From assembly GCA_024516035.1 (NCBI GenBank), contig CM044955.1:12778009-12842008 (forward strand): a stretch of 64,000 nucleotides of DNA, written 5' to 3'. Under the pieces are notes generated by a model that ran no database searches, was not told the DNA's origin, and saw only the letters and a list, made by a program, of their open reading frames with translations. A program made the position numbers and the translations under genes. Below are positions 39,935-51,098 of this stretch, in pieces; position 1 is the first letter of the stretch, and each line of letters opens with the position of its first letter. The stretch is from Bactericera cockerelli (lineage: Eukaryota; Arthropoda; Insecta; Hemiptera; Triozidae).

Positions 39935-42900
39935 ATGATAGACAAGAATGACCTGATGGTCACTTCGTTATCGAATGATATTGAACAAGAAAGAAGAAAT
40001 TTAGAACGAGAGCAACAAAAATACTTAATCAATTCTGTGCAGAGAAGAAGTTATACACCAAGGAAGTTGGTAAATCGCCAAAAGAACTTTCCTTTTCGTG
40101 AAAATTCAAAAGTAGAAGGTAGGTAGGTATACGGTCTATACGGATACCTATTATTAAAGATATTGGTAGAGAAAAAATGTTTGAGAAAAAGAAAAAATCA
40201 ATGTAGGTACTCGCATACGTACTCGTAGTTATGTACCTATGGCTAAGTGATCACTGATCAGGCAGGCACATCCGTCTGGCACGCGTGTTTTTTTATGTAA
40301 CCAGACTTAACCAGAATTTACATTTTGGAAGATTTCTGTTTTTTTATTGGATTAGGAAATTTCCCCTCCTTTTGAGTAAACTCTGGTAAAAATTATTCCA
40401 GTATTCGGGGAAGAGAAAAAATCTCTCTTCCATAGATTTTTACCAGAGTTTACTAGGAAATCGCCATTTTATTAATTTGTTTTTGTTTGTGTTGTGATTT
40501 GTAATTTGTTGTTGTCGCGTTATTTTTCAGTTCTATTATTTTATGTTTTAAAATTGTTGATCTTTTTATTACTTTAAGTTATTCTGTATTATTTCCCGAT
40601 TTACTTATAAATATTGTGTATAATAATTTACTTATAAATATTGTGTATGCAATAAAAATAAATATATAATAAATAAATTATTCATTTGTTTTATTTTTCT
40701 TTTCTTTTTTACAGAGGACCCATCCTAAGCCATTTTTAATTATACATATTAGATATTAGGACAAAATCATTCAGAATTTTATTTTATATAATGTTTTGAA
40801 GAAAATCAGAAATTTAAATCAGAAAACCTACTCTTACTGTGTGCTTTATTAAAACGGGTTTCAGAATTGGTCAACCCTCTGGTTTTTTTGTATGGGGTCA
40901 TTAACCATGACTTCAAAGGGTAGGCTGAATCACCTAAAATGTGAAAGTCATTGTTGCAGAAGAAAATATCCAATTGCTAAAGATCAAAGATAAAAAATAA
41001 ATAAGGTGGCATGGATCACTAAAGTTAAGCAACATCCAGCAAGTTTAGGACTTGCATGGGTCACAATTTTAATTTGAACCCTTGTTGCTCTCATTTTCCT
41101 TTGTCCTGCTCTGGCTAGGTGAGGTTTACGTGAGTGGGTTGTTTGTAAGTTTCTAGTGAATGTAGAGTAAAACACCTGTCATAATATAACCATGAGGATA
41201 AATTTCAAAAAAGAAATTATTCTGTTGAACACTCAAATGGTTAGGTAAGTTATAGGTGTTACCTTTAAAATTGGCTAAGGACTCAAATTGTTGAGAAACA
41301 ATACATTGCTCTTCCTCTGTAGTAAGCCACTTAATAAGTTTGTTTCTTAGTGTACTGATACTTTTCAGAAAGTCGTTCCTAGATTTTATTACAGAGCTAT
41401 CAGCAATGTTGAATTTGTCACCTATTTGTCTCACAGTGTTTGTTGTGATGATAAATAAAATAATGTCACCAGTGCCTTTTGGGCTGGTGAAATTGGCTGT
41501 ATACCATTTGACCAAGCTGTGGTGAAGCTTGGATTCTGCTTGAGGAGAGATAGTAGAATATTGAACGTATTTTTACACATTCGAAACATACGGAAAAAAT
41601 CCTCCTCTGAATAGCTGAAATGATTATAAAACAAAGTGCAATTAGTTTATTTGTAAGGTACAATTATTAATGATTACACTTGGCTGCTTTGGTCATTTCA
41701 GACACAGAATTGTTGTTGTCATTGCACTTGACCATAAAATTGATTGTGAATTTCATATTTAGTATTGGTTTTAGGAAACTTAATTTCAAGCTGCTCATAT
41801 TAAGGATATACCTAAGGAGTTCATTGGAGTGAATTTAACCAAAAGGATTGTGGTTTAAGTGGTATATAAAATCATACCCAATTTCAAGTCTTGTGCTAAT
41901 GGTTCTTGAAATACCTATTATATTGATAGAAAAACCAAATTTCTTTTCTGGTATCCTAAATCATAGTATTAATACTATGATGCTGCCAGAAATGTGAAAA
42001 TAGGTAGGTCTAACTTTTCATTATACTAAACTTTCTTAATTATAGGAGAAAGTAAAATATTAATTTGTATAAATGGAACAAAATATTTTCTTGTCATAAG
42101 ACACATACTTATCAACTAATTTGTCATAATTCTGGGGTCTATTGTGTTTCTCACTTTCAACCATTAGAGTCATTAGTGAATGACAATGTGAATGAAAATC
42201 TGTGAGGATCATGCATGTGTTATTGTTCTCATCTACAGTATTGGTTTCAGTAAACATAATTTCATGTAGCTCGTATAGAAATGATAACCTCTTTGAAATG
42301 TTCATTGCGTTAACAAATCAATAATCAACTTATCTAAGTTAAAAAAAAAACCAGATCAGTAAATTCCTGGAAATTTACTCCTAATAATAGATTTATTTAC
42401 ACTATTTTATTCATATTTCATCTCATCTCAAAAATCCCTCCATACAACTTGTAGTATTCTAACCTCACTTCAAGCATGCCGCTCTTGGGTTAGCATTCGA
42501 AGCGCACTCTCGTTTGACTTGAGTAAGTTATAAAAAATTGTGGTGGGGGTAACTAGAATTTACCAGAATGGATTAGGATTTGGATTCAAGTAAACTTTAG
42601 TTACATAAAAAAACACGACTATATTTCCACTTTCTTAGTTCCAACTACAAACAATGGCTGCATGTATACTTGTGTAGGTATCTAAGGGCGAAATTAACAG
42701 ACAACATCAATAACTTCTCAAGTCATTGCTTAATAACCCTTTCACTGAATTTGTCCTTGCTCAGGGACATCAATTGATTTTGAAAATACCAGTGCTGCAT
42801 TCTATGATTTTGTTTCTGTACTTTTTGGAATTGTTTTTTTTTTTGTTCTCTTCTCTCTTGATTTTCTCAGTAAAAACTGTGTAGTCTAGGGTTTGAACTG

Positions 42901-45900
42901 CGTTTGTAAACAAAAGATTTTTCAGTTTTGAAGATTTTTTTTTTTTTTTTGGAAACATCATCTATGGACTCCTAACTCAAAAAAGCATTGTTCATAATTT
43001 TTTCCCAACTAATTCATAGATGTACAGTGAAAGGGTTAACGTTGGTTTTCCCTATCTTAGACAGTACGCAATCCTCGACTTAGCGCCACAGAGGTATTAC
43101 AAAAACGTCTAATCATTCCACCCTAAGGGCGGAATTAATAGACAACATCTATAACTTAAGTCGTTGGTAAGTGTCGGTTTTCCCTATCTTACACAGTACG
43201 CAATCCGTGACTTAGCGCCACAGAGGTATTACAAAAACGTCTAATCATTCCACCCTAAGACTTGACATAGCACACTACCATGTAGGTACCTATCTGAAAA
43301 ATCCAAATTTTCGGTTAGGCCGTTTGTTAAATACGTTGATATTGACGAGTGAGTGAGATTCTTACTGAGTTTGGTAAATCCGCTGGTTTTAAATTATACA
43401 TGTTCGAAGGCAGGTGGAATGTTAAATTTCCTCTTCCACAGAACTTGTGGCGACAGCGGGGGTGCCGGGAGATAGTGTCTTTACTCAGGATGCGACTGCA
43501 GATGACTACTACAGGCTAGCGACCAAGTATCCCATCATAGCTCGCACGATGGACGGACCACCAGATGAATCAGTGTATCCTGACGTGGACCCCAAAAAGA
43601 CCCCCCTCTCTGAGTATGGGGCGAACTATGGTACGTAGTATTCTCTGTATTTTTGTACATGCATTGGTGGTCGCAGCACGGAGTGGTTGAGGCGCTGCAC
43701 AGTGGGGCAAAATTGAAATTTAGCCGGCCAAAAGTGAAAAAACTAAATTGAAGAATTTTGGGTCAAAATATTTTTTTATTTATGTAAAACAATATTCTGC
43801 ATCAGTTGAAACCAAAAATAGTCCTTTGAAACACTTGGATTGGGCTATGTAAATTTTCAAAGTCAGCAGTTCTGGTTTGATGACGGGCAAATATATTTAT
43901 CGACGGTTTCTTTTCAAAATTGTTTGAGTCATAGTGCGTTAGCTGATTGTTTGGGAGTTAAAATTACCATGAATTCTTCAACTTCAGGTAATACTTATGT
44001 CAGATATATATTTTTAAAAAAATCATATATAAGTGATCCTTCACTTTCAACTCCCTAAAGATGGGTCTTCAAAAAAATTATAATTTCGAGTGTTTTTCAG
44101 AAAGAAAGGCATTTTTGTTTATGTTGGGGGTAAAGGGGGGCGATACCTTTTTGTGATTGAGAAAGCTGAAGTATTGTTCTAATAGATTTTTGACTATTTA
44201 GCTGCTAGATTTTGCTCCATTTTGAAATAACAGCTCTTGAAAAGGAGTCCTCCTGGTAGGATTGAACAACTCAAGTCCATGATTTTGACTCTAACTTTTT
44301 TGCCGCTAATTATTTTGAGATATAAATAATAAAATGTACTACAGTAGTATGAAAGTTTCTTTTGAATTATTTTTTCATTTTAGATTTATCCTAGAACCCA
44401 TCAAAAAAGGCGAATTTCTCTGTACATCATATATATCAAAAATTATATGGGAATAAATTAGTATGGAAGTAACGAAAAGAGAGAAGGGATAATAAGAAGA
44501 GAACACCCTATGAAAAGGGAACAAACACCTGTAATTGAAGTAATGTTCTCCCAAACGGTTCCGAATGTAGAGGTGTTTTAAAACGAAAAGAAGGTTTTAG
44601 TGGGTAGGTGTGCACTGTTTCCAGCACAAATTCATCATGCTCCCACATGATGTTCGTCTTTTGAAGATTTCCCCCTCTCAAAAAAAAAGTATATCATATA
44701 TATTATTCTTTTCTTTCGAGATCCTACATCTAAAAGTAAGCACAGGAGCAGTGACTGCACATACTAGAGTCCTACCTCATTTTAATTTTCTTGTTATAGG
44801 ATCCCCTACTTCCTCAATCAGCCGTTTAGAGCTTTTTATAAATTATGAAGAAATCCTCAAAAAATCAATTTCAAAATTTGGAAATACAGCTTTCTAAACA
44901 GGACAACACAGAAAGCAAGAAATAAAGATTTTAAGAACTGCCGTGAAAACTATGCTAGAATAACAAGCAGAGTTGGAACAAATGAAGATGTTTTCAATTT
45001 TTTCCTCGCCAGCAGTGACCCTCTTATATCTCTTTGTTGGAGGAAGATGATCATGATGATGAAGATTCAGAATTTTAAATTATTATCAAAATTATTCTTG
45101 CAAGATGTATGAACTACAATTTTTAGTACGTACCTACCTCTTCACCGAATACATTGTAGACGAAGGAACTTTTTTTCTCCTTCAAACGATTGTGCGTTTA
45201 ACCCAGACAACGCGGTGAAATTTTTTGTTTTATTTTTTTGGAGTGATATAAATTGAGTCCTGAATCAAAATAAGTGCTGTCAACTTATCACTCGGACTCA
45301 AAACAAAGAGCTTAAGGTGTCGCCAACTAACCTCAACAAGCTGAGTTAATTAGAAAAATCCACAATGAAGTACCTTTCACCAGATGGGGCTGACGTCCTT
45401 CCAGAAGGACGTCCTTCTGGAAGGACGTCAGCCCCATCTGGGTTAAGTACATTTTTCTATGTAGGTATCTATACATTTTTTCTCTGTCATTTATAATTTT
45501 TACAAATTTATAATTTTTGAATTTGTAAAAAAAATAATAACATCAACGAATTTTTTAAAAAAAATCACTTGAAAAAAATTATTGGTAGGTGCTTGGAAGA
45601 AAAAACTAATAGAAAAATGTCTTAGAAGATATTAGTAATAAAAGCACAACCAAACTCGTTTGAAAATAAATTAAAATAATAATAATACCTAGAAAGAGAT
45701 CAGTAGGTACTTAAATTAAAATTTCAGGTGGGTATCGAACCTGGGAAAACCATTATGTAATTTTACTTTGTTAATCATACATTTGAAATAAAAATTGGGA
45801 CATAATAAATGGATCACATGAATCAGGCATGTTTCTTCAACGAGTATCCAGCTAAATCTGCGATTTGCCCCACTGTGCGCTGGTCTGGTGATCCAGGTAG

Positions 45901-46943
45901 CGTAGAGATCCGTTGGTTCCACCCAATGTTGAATTTTCATCATATATTTGCGACCCTGATCACATAATAATGCCCCCTATACTACTGAAAAAATGAGACT
46001 ATTTAGTCCTAATCGGGCAGTATAAATTAGTTATTATTATTTAATATTTGAAAAAAAGTTTGTCCCAATAGCTCAGTGGTAAAGGCGGTACACACTGTGA
46101 ATCCAAAGATTCCAGAGTTCGTGGGTTCGAAACCCAACTGGTACATGACAAGTTATCCTCCCATTTGGGATTTTTACCACATGATAACATGTCTTGAGCT
46201 TACTGCTGGAATAATAGGACTTTAATAGTCCTAAATAAGGCGATATTATTATTATGCTGAGTGAGAAAAAATAATTTAGCTATTTATTGACGTTGCTGCT
46301 ATCCCTCTGGCCCCATGCTTTGTAAACACATCTTGTCCCCTCCACATTTTCTTGACGCAACAGTCGTTAGTATCTAACAAGACTACTAATGCCTCCTTCC
46401 TGAGGGACAACTTATGATGATGGCTATGTCTTTTCTTCTATTAGATATGTACCAGCGTGCTAGCCTAGAGTCAGGGTTTACTTGTCTCCTTTCTGCCTAA
46501 TGTTCCCCAGCCAGATAATAGTTACTTATTCAGCAATGTAACTAAATAACGGCAACACCACCAATTAAAGTTCCTAAATGATTCTCTTTTAGACGTTAAA
46601 ATTTATTTTTGTCATGCAAGCTGTAGTTTCATTGTCTCCGGATCATTTTCTTATTACTCTTCTTCCTCTCTCAGGATACAATCCTCGTGGATACTTTGAA
46701 ACCAAAACTAAATTGAAGAATTTGATAAACCCTGCTCAAATGTCCAATATCCCAGAGACAACACAGCGCTACTACCACTACAACTTCAGCACCCAGTGGC
46801 AAGATGACCCGCTCCTGCACAGATTTCCTCTGAGGATACCTGAAGACAACTTACAACCCATTGGTAGGGATACAAGAAGTGCGATGCACACGGAATATAT
46901 GCAAACAATAGGACGTTATGAATCCAAGAAATGCAAGAACTAA
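39935..46943 (+). CDS. Uncharacterised 213-residue protein (3 exons)
   Basis: Exons 39935-40118, 43442-43630 and 46675-46943 join, all in phase 1, to 642 nt ending in TAA. An AATAAA follows near 47021. The ATG at 39935 opens a highly charged N-terminal helix (about residues 13-32, rich in Glu, Arg and Gln). The middle is Pro/Asp-rich (MDGPPDESVYPDVDPKKTP). The C-terminal half is rich in Tyr, Arg and Asn (YNPRGYFETKTK; QRYYHYNFSTQWQDDPLLHR), with no signal peptide or membrane segment. The Tyr/Pro-rich short-motif style resembles small axonemal microtubule-associated proteins, but I do not recognise the family, and that is only an impression. Intron 1 carries a dead Harbinger-like gene and MITEs; intron 2 carries a Transib-like element and SINEs. 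Confidence 0.8.
40805..42305 (-). pseudogene. HARBI1-like (PIF/Harbinger) transposase remnant
   Basis: Three pieces lie in order on the minus strand. An N-terminal stretch (42060-42305) ends near a basic KLVDKYVSYDKK. A central part (41216-41640) has FRMCKNTFNILLSLL, ISPAQKALVTLFYL, then after a frameshift near 41460 NTVRQIGDKFNIADSSV and KWLTTEEEQCIVSQQFESLA. A C-terminal part (about 40810-40965) reads NNDFHILGDSAYPLKSWLMT, then ETRFNKAHSKSR. The catalytic segment between the last two pieces is gone, and a SINE sits there. It lies in intron 1 of the 213-residue gene. Confidence 0.85.
41005..41205 (+). repeat. 5S rRNA-derived SINE, old copy
   Basis: Weak but ordered matches: AAGTTAAGCAACATCCAGCA, GGCTAGGTGAGGTTTACGTG and GTAGAGTAAAACACCTGTCA. 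It lies inside the Harbinger-like remnant. Confidence 0.7.
42686..43123. mobile_element. 129-bp MITE split by a second insert
   Basis: The left part 42686 to about 42730 and the right part from about 43040 to 43123 together make one copy of the family. TAA is at 42683-42685 and 43124-43126. The insert between them is listed separately. Confidence 0.82.
42737..43035. mobile_element. Small TIR element, piggyBac-like ends
   Basis: It starts CCCTTTCACTG and ends CAGTGAAAGGG, with TTAA directly after (43036-43039) and a TTAA three bases further out on the left (42730-42733). CCC termini with TTAA sites are typical of piggyBac elements. The 299-bp interior is T-rich with no gene. Confidence 0.6.
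43127..43255. mobile_element. 129-bp Tourist-like MITE
   Basis: A complete copy sharing the TAA at 43124-43126 with the copy to its left; TAA again at 43256-43258. The two copies are in the same orientation, forming a tandem dimer. Confidence 0.9.
43698..45877. mobile_element. Transib-like transposon remnant with RSS-like ends
   Basis: The ends are CACAGTGGGGCAAA and its complement TTTGCCCCACTGTG. Beyond them, ATTTAGC words also pair as inverted repeats. The 5-bp GC-rich duplication CGCTG is at 43693-43697 and 45878-45882. Near 44910-45030 the plus strand can be read as KARNKDFKNCRENYAR, then FNFFLASSDPLIS, which resembles the C-terminal region I recall for Transib transposases. The rest of the coding region is too decayed to follow. 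CACAGTG is also the RSS heptamer cut by RAG1, a Transib relative. It lies in intron 2 of the 213-residue gene. Confidence 0.72.
45380..45441. repeat. Perfect 62-bp palindrome
   Basis: The sequence reads the same on both strands with no spacer and no mismatch. The half-site starts CCAGATGGGGCTGACGTCCT and the centre is GACGTC. It lies inside the Transib-like element. Confidence 0.97.
46058..46255 (+). repeat. SINE family A
   Basis: Head (CCCAATAGCTCAGTGGTAAA; TTCGTGGGTTCGAAACCC), body (GTTATCCTCCCATTTGGGAT) and ATT-repeat tail, with poly-ATT near 46250. It lies in intron 2 of the 213-residue gene, next to another SINE tail. Confidence 0.88.
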
Positions 46944-47049
46944 CTCAAGAAATTATAGTAAAATACACGGTAAAATTGAAAATGATTATAATGATTTTTG
47001 TGTTCTATTTTTCTTTATTAATAAAACGCGTATATAAATAACATTAATT

Positions 47050-49730
47050 TGTATCTTATTCATTGAATGGTGAAAAGAATACTCGCTAATATTAATCATA
47101 TTGGCTTTACTATAATAATCATACAAAATAAAAACTTACCAACTAAAAAAATTGAAAAAATTAAGAGATCAATGGTTAAAAGATATTTTTGTTTAAAATC
47201 TAAAACATTGTCATAAACAAAGGTTGAAAGTTGAAAGGAAAGAAGAAAGTAACACAAAACAAAAGAAAACTCAAGGAGCACACTTCAGCAAGGAGAAAGA
47301 AAAGAAAGTCGATATTAAAGTCTTAATACCTGCATTTGCATACAGGTACCATCTGAAATTTGAGAACTGAATCCATAACCTATATGTATGTGTGTATCTC
47401 ACTATCTCAACCATGTTCTATTGTCTACTCTCAGTCGCAAATATTTCTCATTTACCAAATGTAATTTTCATAAGCACACGGCATTTCATTTCTTTGGTTG
47501 CACTATTAACTACTGATTATTGCTAAGTCTGTACTAGAACGTACAAATCTAATGGGTACTGCAAAAAAACAGTTTCATAGTTCAGTCCTTCAAATTTCAG
47601 AGATTATAATAATGAAAGTTTTCACCGATAAAAAATCCCTACTCTCTACAAACTTAAATTTATTTTGTGATGGTGAAACAAAAGTGATTAAAATGTAGAC
47701 CATTTGATGAGTTTCATGTGAATTCTTAAATGAGTATTTGGAATTAAAGCTGACATGAATAACCCCCCTTGACTTAGGAGCTTTTTACTATTACTAAAAA
47801 AAAAAACAATAGTAGTTTTGGTATAAAAACCCTATGAAACATGCTGGGGGTTTAGCGTAGGGCCATAGGGTCATTTTCTATTCGGCATGTAAATATCTAC
47901 ATTTTATTCCTTTTGTTTCAATTTTACTAAATCTAAGACTTTGCAAATCAATCAGTGCTTTAGTTGAATTGAAACAATAATAATAATTATTATTGGTGAG
48001 TAATAAACGCATGCAGTATCTACATAATTAATTGCTGGGATGGATCAAAGACAATTTTCATTTGTCTTTGATGTTCGTTTTTGGGAATTTTATCTAGTTA
48101 CAACAGCGTACAGATAGTGTGTAGAGAATAATAAAGGCCATACATTACAAGTGAAGTGATTCTTCTCTCGTATAAATAATAGAACTTCATTCAGAGAAGG
48201 TCGATGGCATTTGTTTATCTCGAATTAGGTAACGCACACATATAAACGAAGTTTTTAATTATATGCAAGAGTCCAATTCTTCGAAATAATTGGCTTTCTA
48301 GTATAATAGCAAGATTTTAATGGCTGATTTGTCCAGATACTTCATTCTAGTAAATGACCACGCGGTAGAAACACATGAAAAAGTGTTTTTTTATTTTGAA
48401 TTTCACACTTCTATACTTCTGAGAAAGGAGCAAGAGTGGAAGTAAAAGATACTAAAAACAGCTAAAACACTGATTCCAAGTAATCGTAAAAAACCGTTAA
48501 CTAAATAAAAACACTGAACTTATAAATAACTCTACATGAAGTTACACAAGCTGGAATAATATCTCAACAAATGTATCAAAATGCTTGAGGAGGACAATGA
48601 ATTAGATTTTGACTTAGTAAACATCATATCTTACTTGTTTATGCTAAAGAAGATCACATAAACATATCCTATGCTAGTCTAATGAATAAAACATGAACGT
48701 AAACTACATGTCTATCTACGCAATATTGTTCGTCAGCTGTATTACAAGAGAATATATTCAATAGAAATGTTTTGAGGCCATGCCTCACACCTGAGCTCTT
48801 TTGTTCCTGGGTTCTGCATGAAATCGTTCTGCTTGATCAACAAGAAAAATATCTCATGAAACTAACCCTTATACTTCTAAACCAAAAAGAGTGAAGCAAT
48901 GGAAGTCGCTCAAATCATTTCTCTTAATTTCTCCTTCAGAGGTATACAAGATTGATTTATGATGAACATGAAAATATCCAAAAGATACAGCGAGTATAAT
49001 TATATAAATCAACAACTTTGGTAAGGAATAAAAATGTCCCGAGTTCAAGTGGATCCCTTTGATTAGTAGCTGTCATCTTTTCAGTTTGCTTTCAAAGGTA
49101 AATTTCATCAAGACAGGTCAAGTAGCAGACAAGAGAAGCTGCTCTTACTAAGTTCAATGAAATTCTGTTCTGAGAAAGTGACATAATGCCAAATTTCACA
49201 CCGAGGTGTAATGATGGCATATTGGATGTTTCATTCAATAGATGAAAGCAAAATGTCAAAAACTATTATGAATAATAAATATGCAAAACTCCTGAATCAT
49301 ATAAAAAATTATAACATAAGATAGAATAAAAAAATCAAGTTTTTTTAATATCAGGTATACCATAAGAATTGAGATCTCATGATCACTTTCCTGATATTCC
49401 CATCGATTATTATCATGACAAACAAAATAACAGTATCCAACCAACACCTTTCTTTTCAAAGAAGAACTGACAGTAAATTTCAAATTAAGTTTTATCAACG
49501 TTTCATTTAAAATTATTATTCATTTTTGCTATCATTACTGTTCTATATGTCTTCCAATAAAAGAAATAATATTTTTTGCTCACAGTTTTTATACTATTTT
49601 CATTAACTCACTCACTAAACTTTTTTTTTTTTGAAAATCTCTTTCCATGATTCTATCTATCTTGTCACAGCTGGGTACTCTCTAATACCTTTTCTCAAAA
49701 CCCTTAATTATACATAAATATCTGTCTCTC
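47050..49730. other. Intergenic DNA, no gene seen
   Basis: AT-rich stretch between the 213-residue gene and the minisatellites at the end of the IP6K gene. No coding region or named repeat could be supported. Confidence 0.55.
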
Positions 49731-49734
49731 AATG

Positions 49735-50960
49735 ATTTTACACCACCAACTCTCATCTTCTCACTGGTCTCACATCACAAACTCTCATCTTTTCACAGGT
49801 TTCACACCAAAAACTCCCATCTTATTGCTAGTTTCACGCCACAAACTCTCATCGGCTATCACCACAAACTCTCATCTTCTCACTGGTCTCACACCAAAAA
49901 ATTCTCATCTTATTGCTAGTTTCACGCCAAAAACTCTCATCTTTTCACTGGTTTCACACCACAAACTCTCATCTGCTAACACCACAAACTCTCATTTTCT
50001 CACTCTTCTTACATCACAAACTCTCATCTTTTCACTGGTTTCACACCACAAACTCTCCTCTGCTAACACCATAAACTCTCATCTTCTCACTCTTCTTACA
50101 TCACAAACTCTCATCTTTTCACTAGTTTCACACCACAAACTCTCCTCTGCTAACACCATAAACTCTCATCTTCTCACTGGTTTCACACCACAAACTCTCA
50201 TCTGCTAACACCACAAACTCTCATCTTCTCACTCTTCTTACATCACAAACTCTCATCTTTTCACTGGTTTCACACCAAAAACTCTCATCTTATTGCTAGT
50301 TTCACACCACAAACTCTCATCGTTGCACTGGTTTCACACCAAAAACTCTCATCTTTTTGCTAGTTTCACGACGACAACTCTCATCTTTTCACTGGTCTCA
50401 CACCATAAACTCTCATCTTTTCACTGGTTTCACACAAAAAAACTCTCATCTTTTTACTGGTTTCACACCAAAAACTCTCATCTTTTTACTGGTGTCACAC
50501 CAAAAAATCTCATCTTATTGCTAGTTTCACGCCACAAACTCTCATCTGCTAACACCACAAACTCTCATCTGCTAACACCACAAACTCTAATCTTCTCACA
50601 ACCACAAATTCTCATTTTTTCACTGGTTTCACACCAAAAACTCTCATCTTATTGCTAGTTTCACGCCACAAAATCTCATCTTTTCACTGGTTCACACCAA
50701 AAACTCTCATCTTATTGCTAGTTTCACGAACCCCAACTCTCATCTCTTCACTGGTTTCACACCAAAAACTCTCATCTTATTGCTAGTTTCACGACAACAC
50801 CATCTCTCATCTTTGCCACTGGTCTACACCAAAAAACTCATCTTTTTGCTAGTTTCAAACACCAACCAACACTCATCTTTTCACTGGTCTCACACAAAAA
50901 ACTCTCATCTTATTGCTAGTTTCACGAACACGAACACGAACACCAACTCGCATCTTTGCA
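49735..50960. repeat. Complex minisatellite of about 21-33 bp
   Basis: About 40 units built on ACTCTCATCTT are present. Three inserts alternate: TTCACTGGTTTCACACCA, TATTGCTAGTTTCACGCCA and GCTAACACCACAA. Open frames of up to 158 codons here are only repeat translation. It lies just past the IP6K stop codon. Confidence 0.95.
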
Positions 50961-50964
50961 CACT

Positions 50965-51098
50965 GGTCTCACACGAGACGTGTTAACCCTGGTCGGCTCA
51001 CACGACGTGTAACCTGGGCGGCTCACACGGTCATGTGTAACCCTGGTCGGCTCACACGGTCGTGTGTTAACCCTGGTCGGCTCACACGGTCATGTGTA
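50965..51098. repeat. 28-30-bp minisatellite carrying the IP6K stop codon
   Basis: Four to five copies of GGCTCACACGGTCATGTGTA, each followed by ACCCTGGTC, run into the end of the IP6K coding exon. On the minus strand the copies encode THDRVSRPG repeats until a TGA at 51023-51025. Confidence 0.92.

Larger units (their letters stand above)
43665..46045 (+). repeat. tRNA-derived SINE split by the Transib-like element
   Basis: Left part: GGTCGCAGCACGGAGTGGTT up to GCGCTG (43693-43697 being the target site). Right part from 45878: GTCTGGTGATCCAGGTAGCG, GATCCGTTGGTTCCACCC, and a tail related to family A (CCTAATCGGGCAGTATAAAT, then ATT repeats). Joining across the insert restores a tRNA-like box A to box B distance. 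Confidence 0.75.

Noticed and set aside
44610..44897. Plus-strand 95-codon frame as a host gene
   Set aside because: It lies inside the Transib-like element, and the transposase-like residues continue in another frame, so it is element debris at most.
49732..50986. Proteins encoded by open frames of 158, 121 and 68 codons
   Set aside because: They are translations of the minisatellite, with repeating SHLFTGFTP-like words and no independent coding signal.
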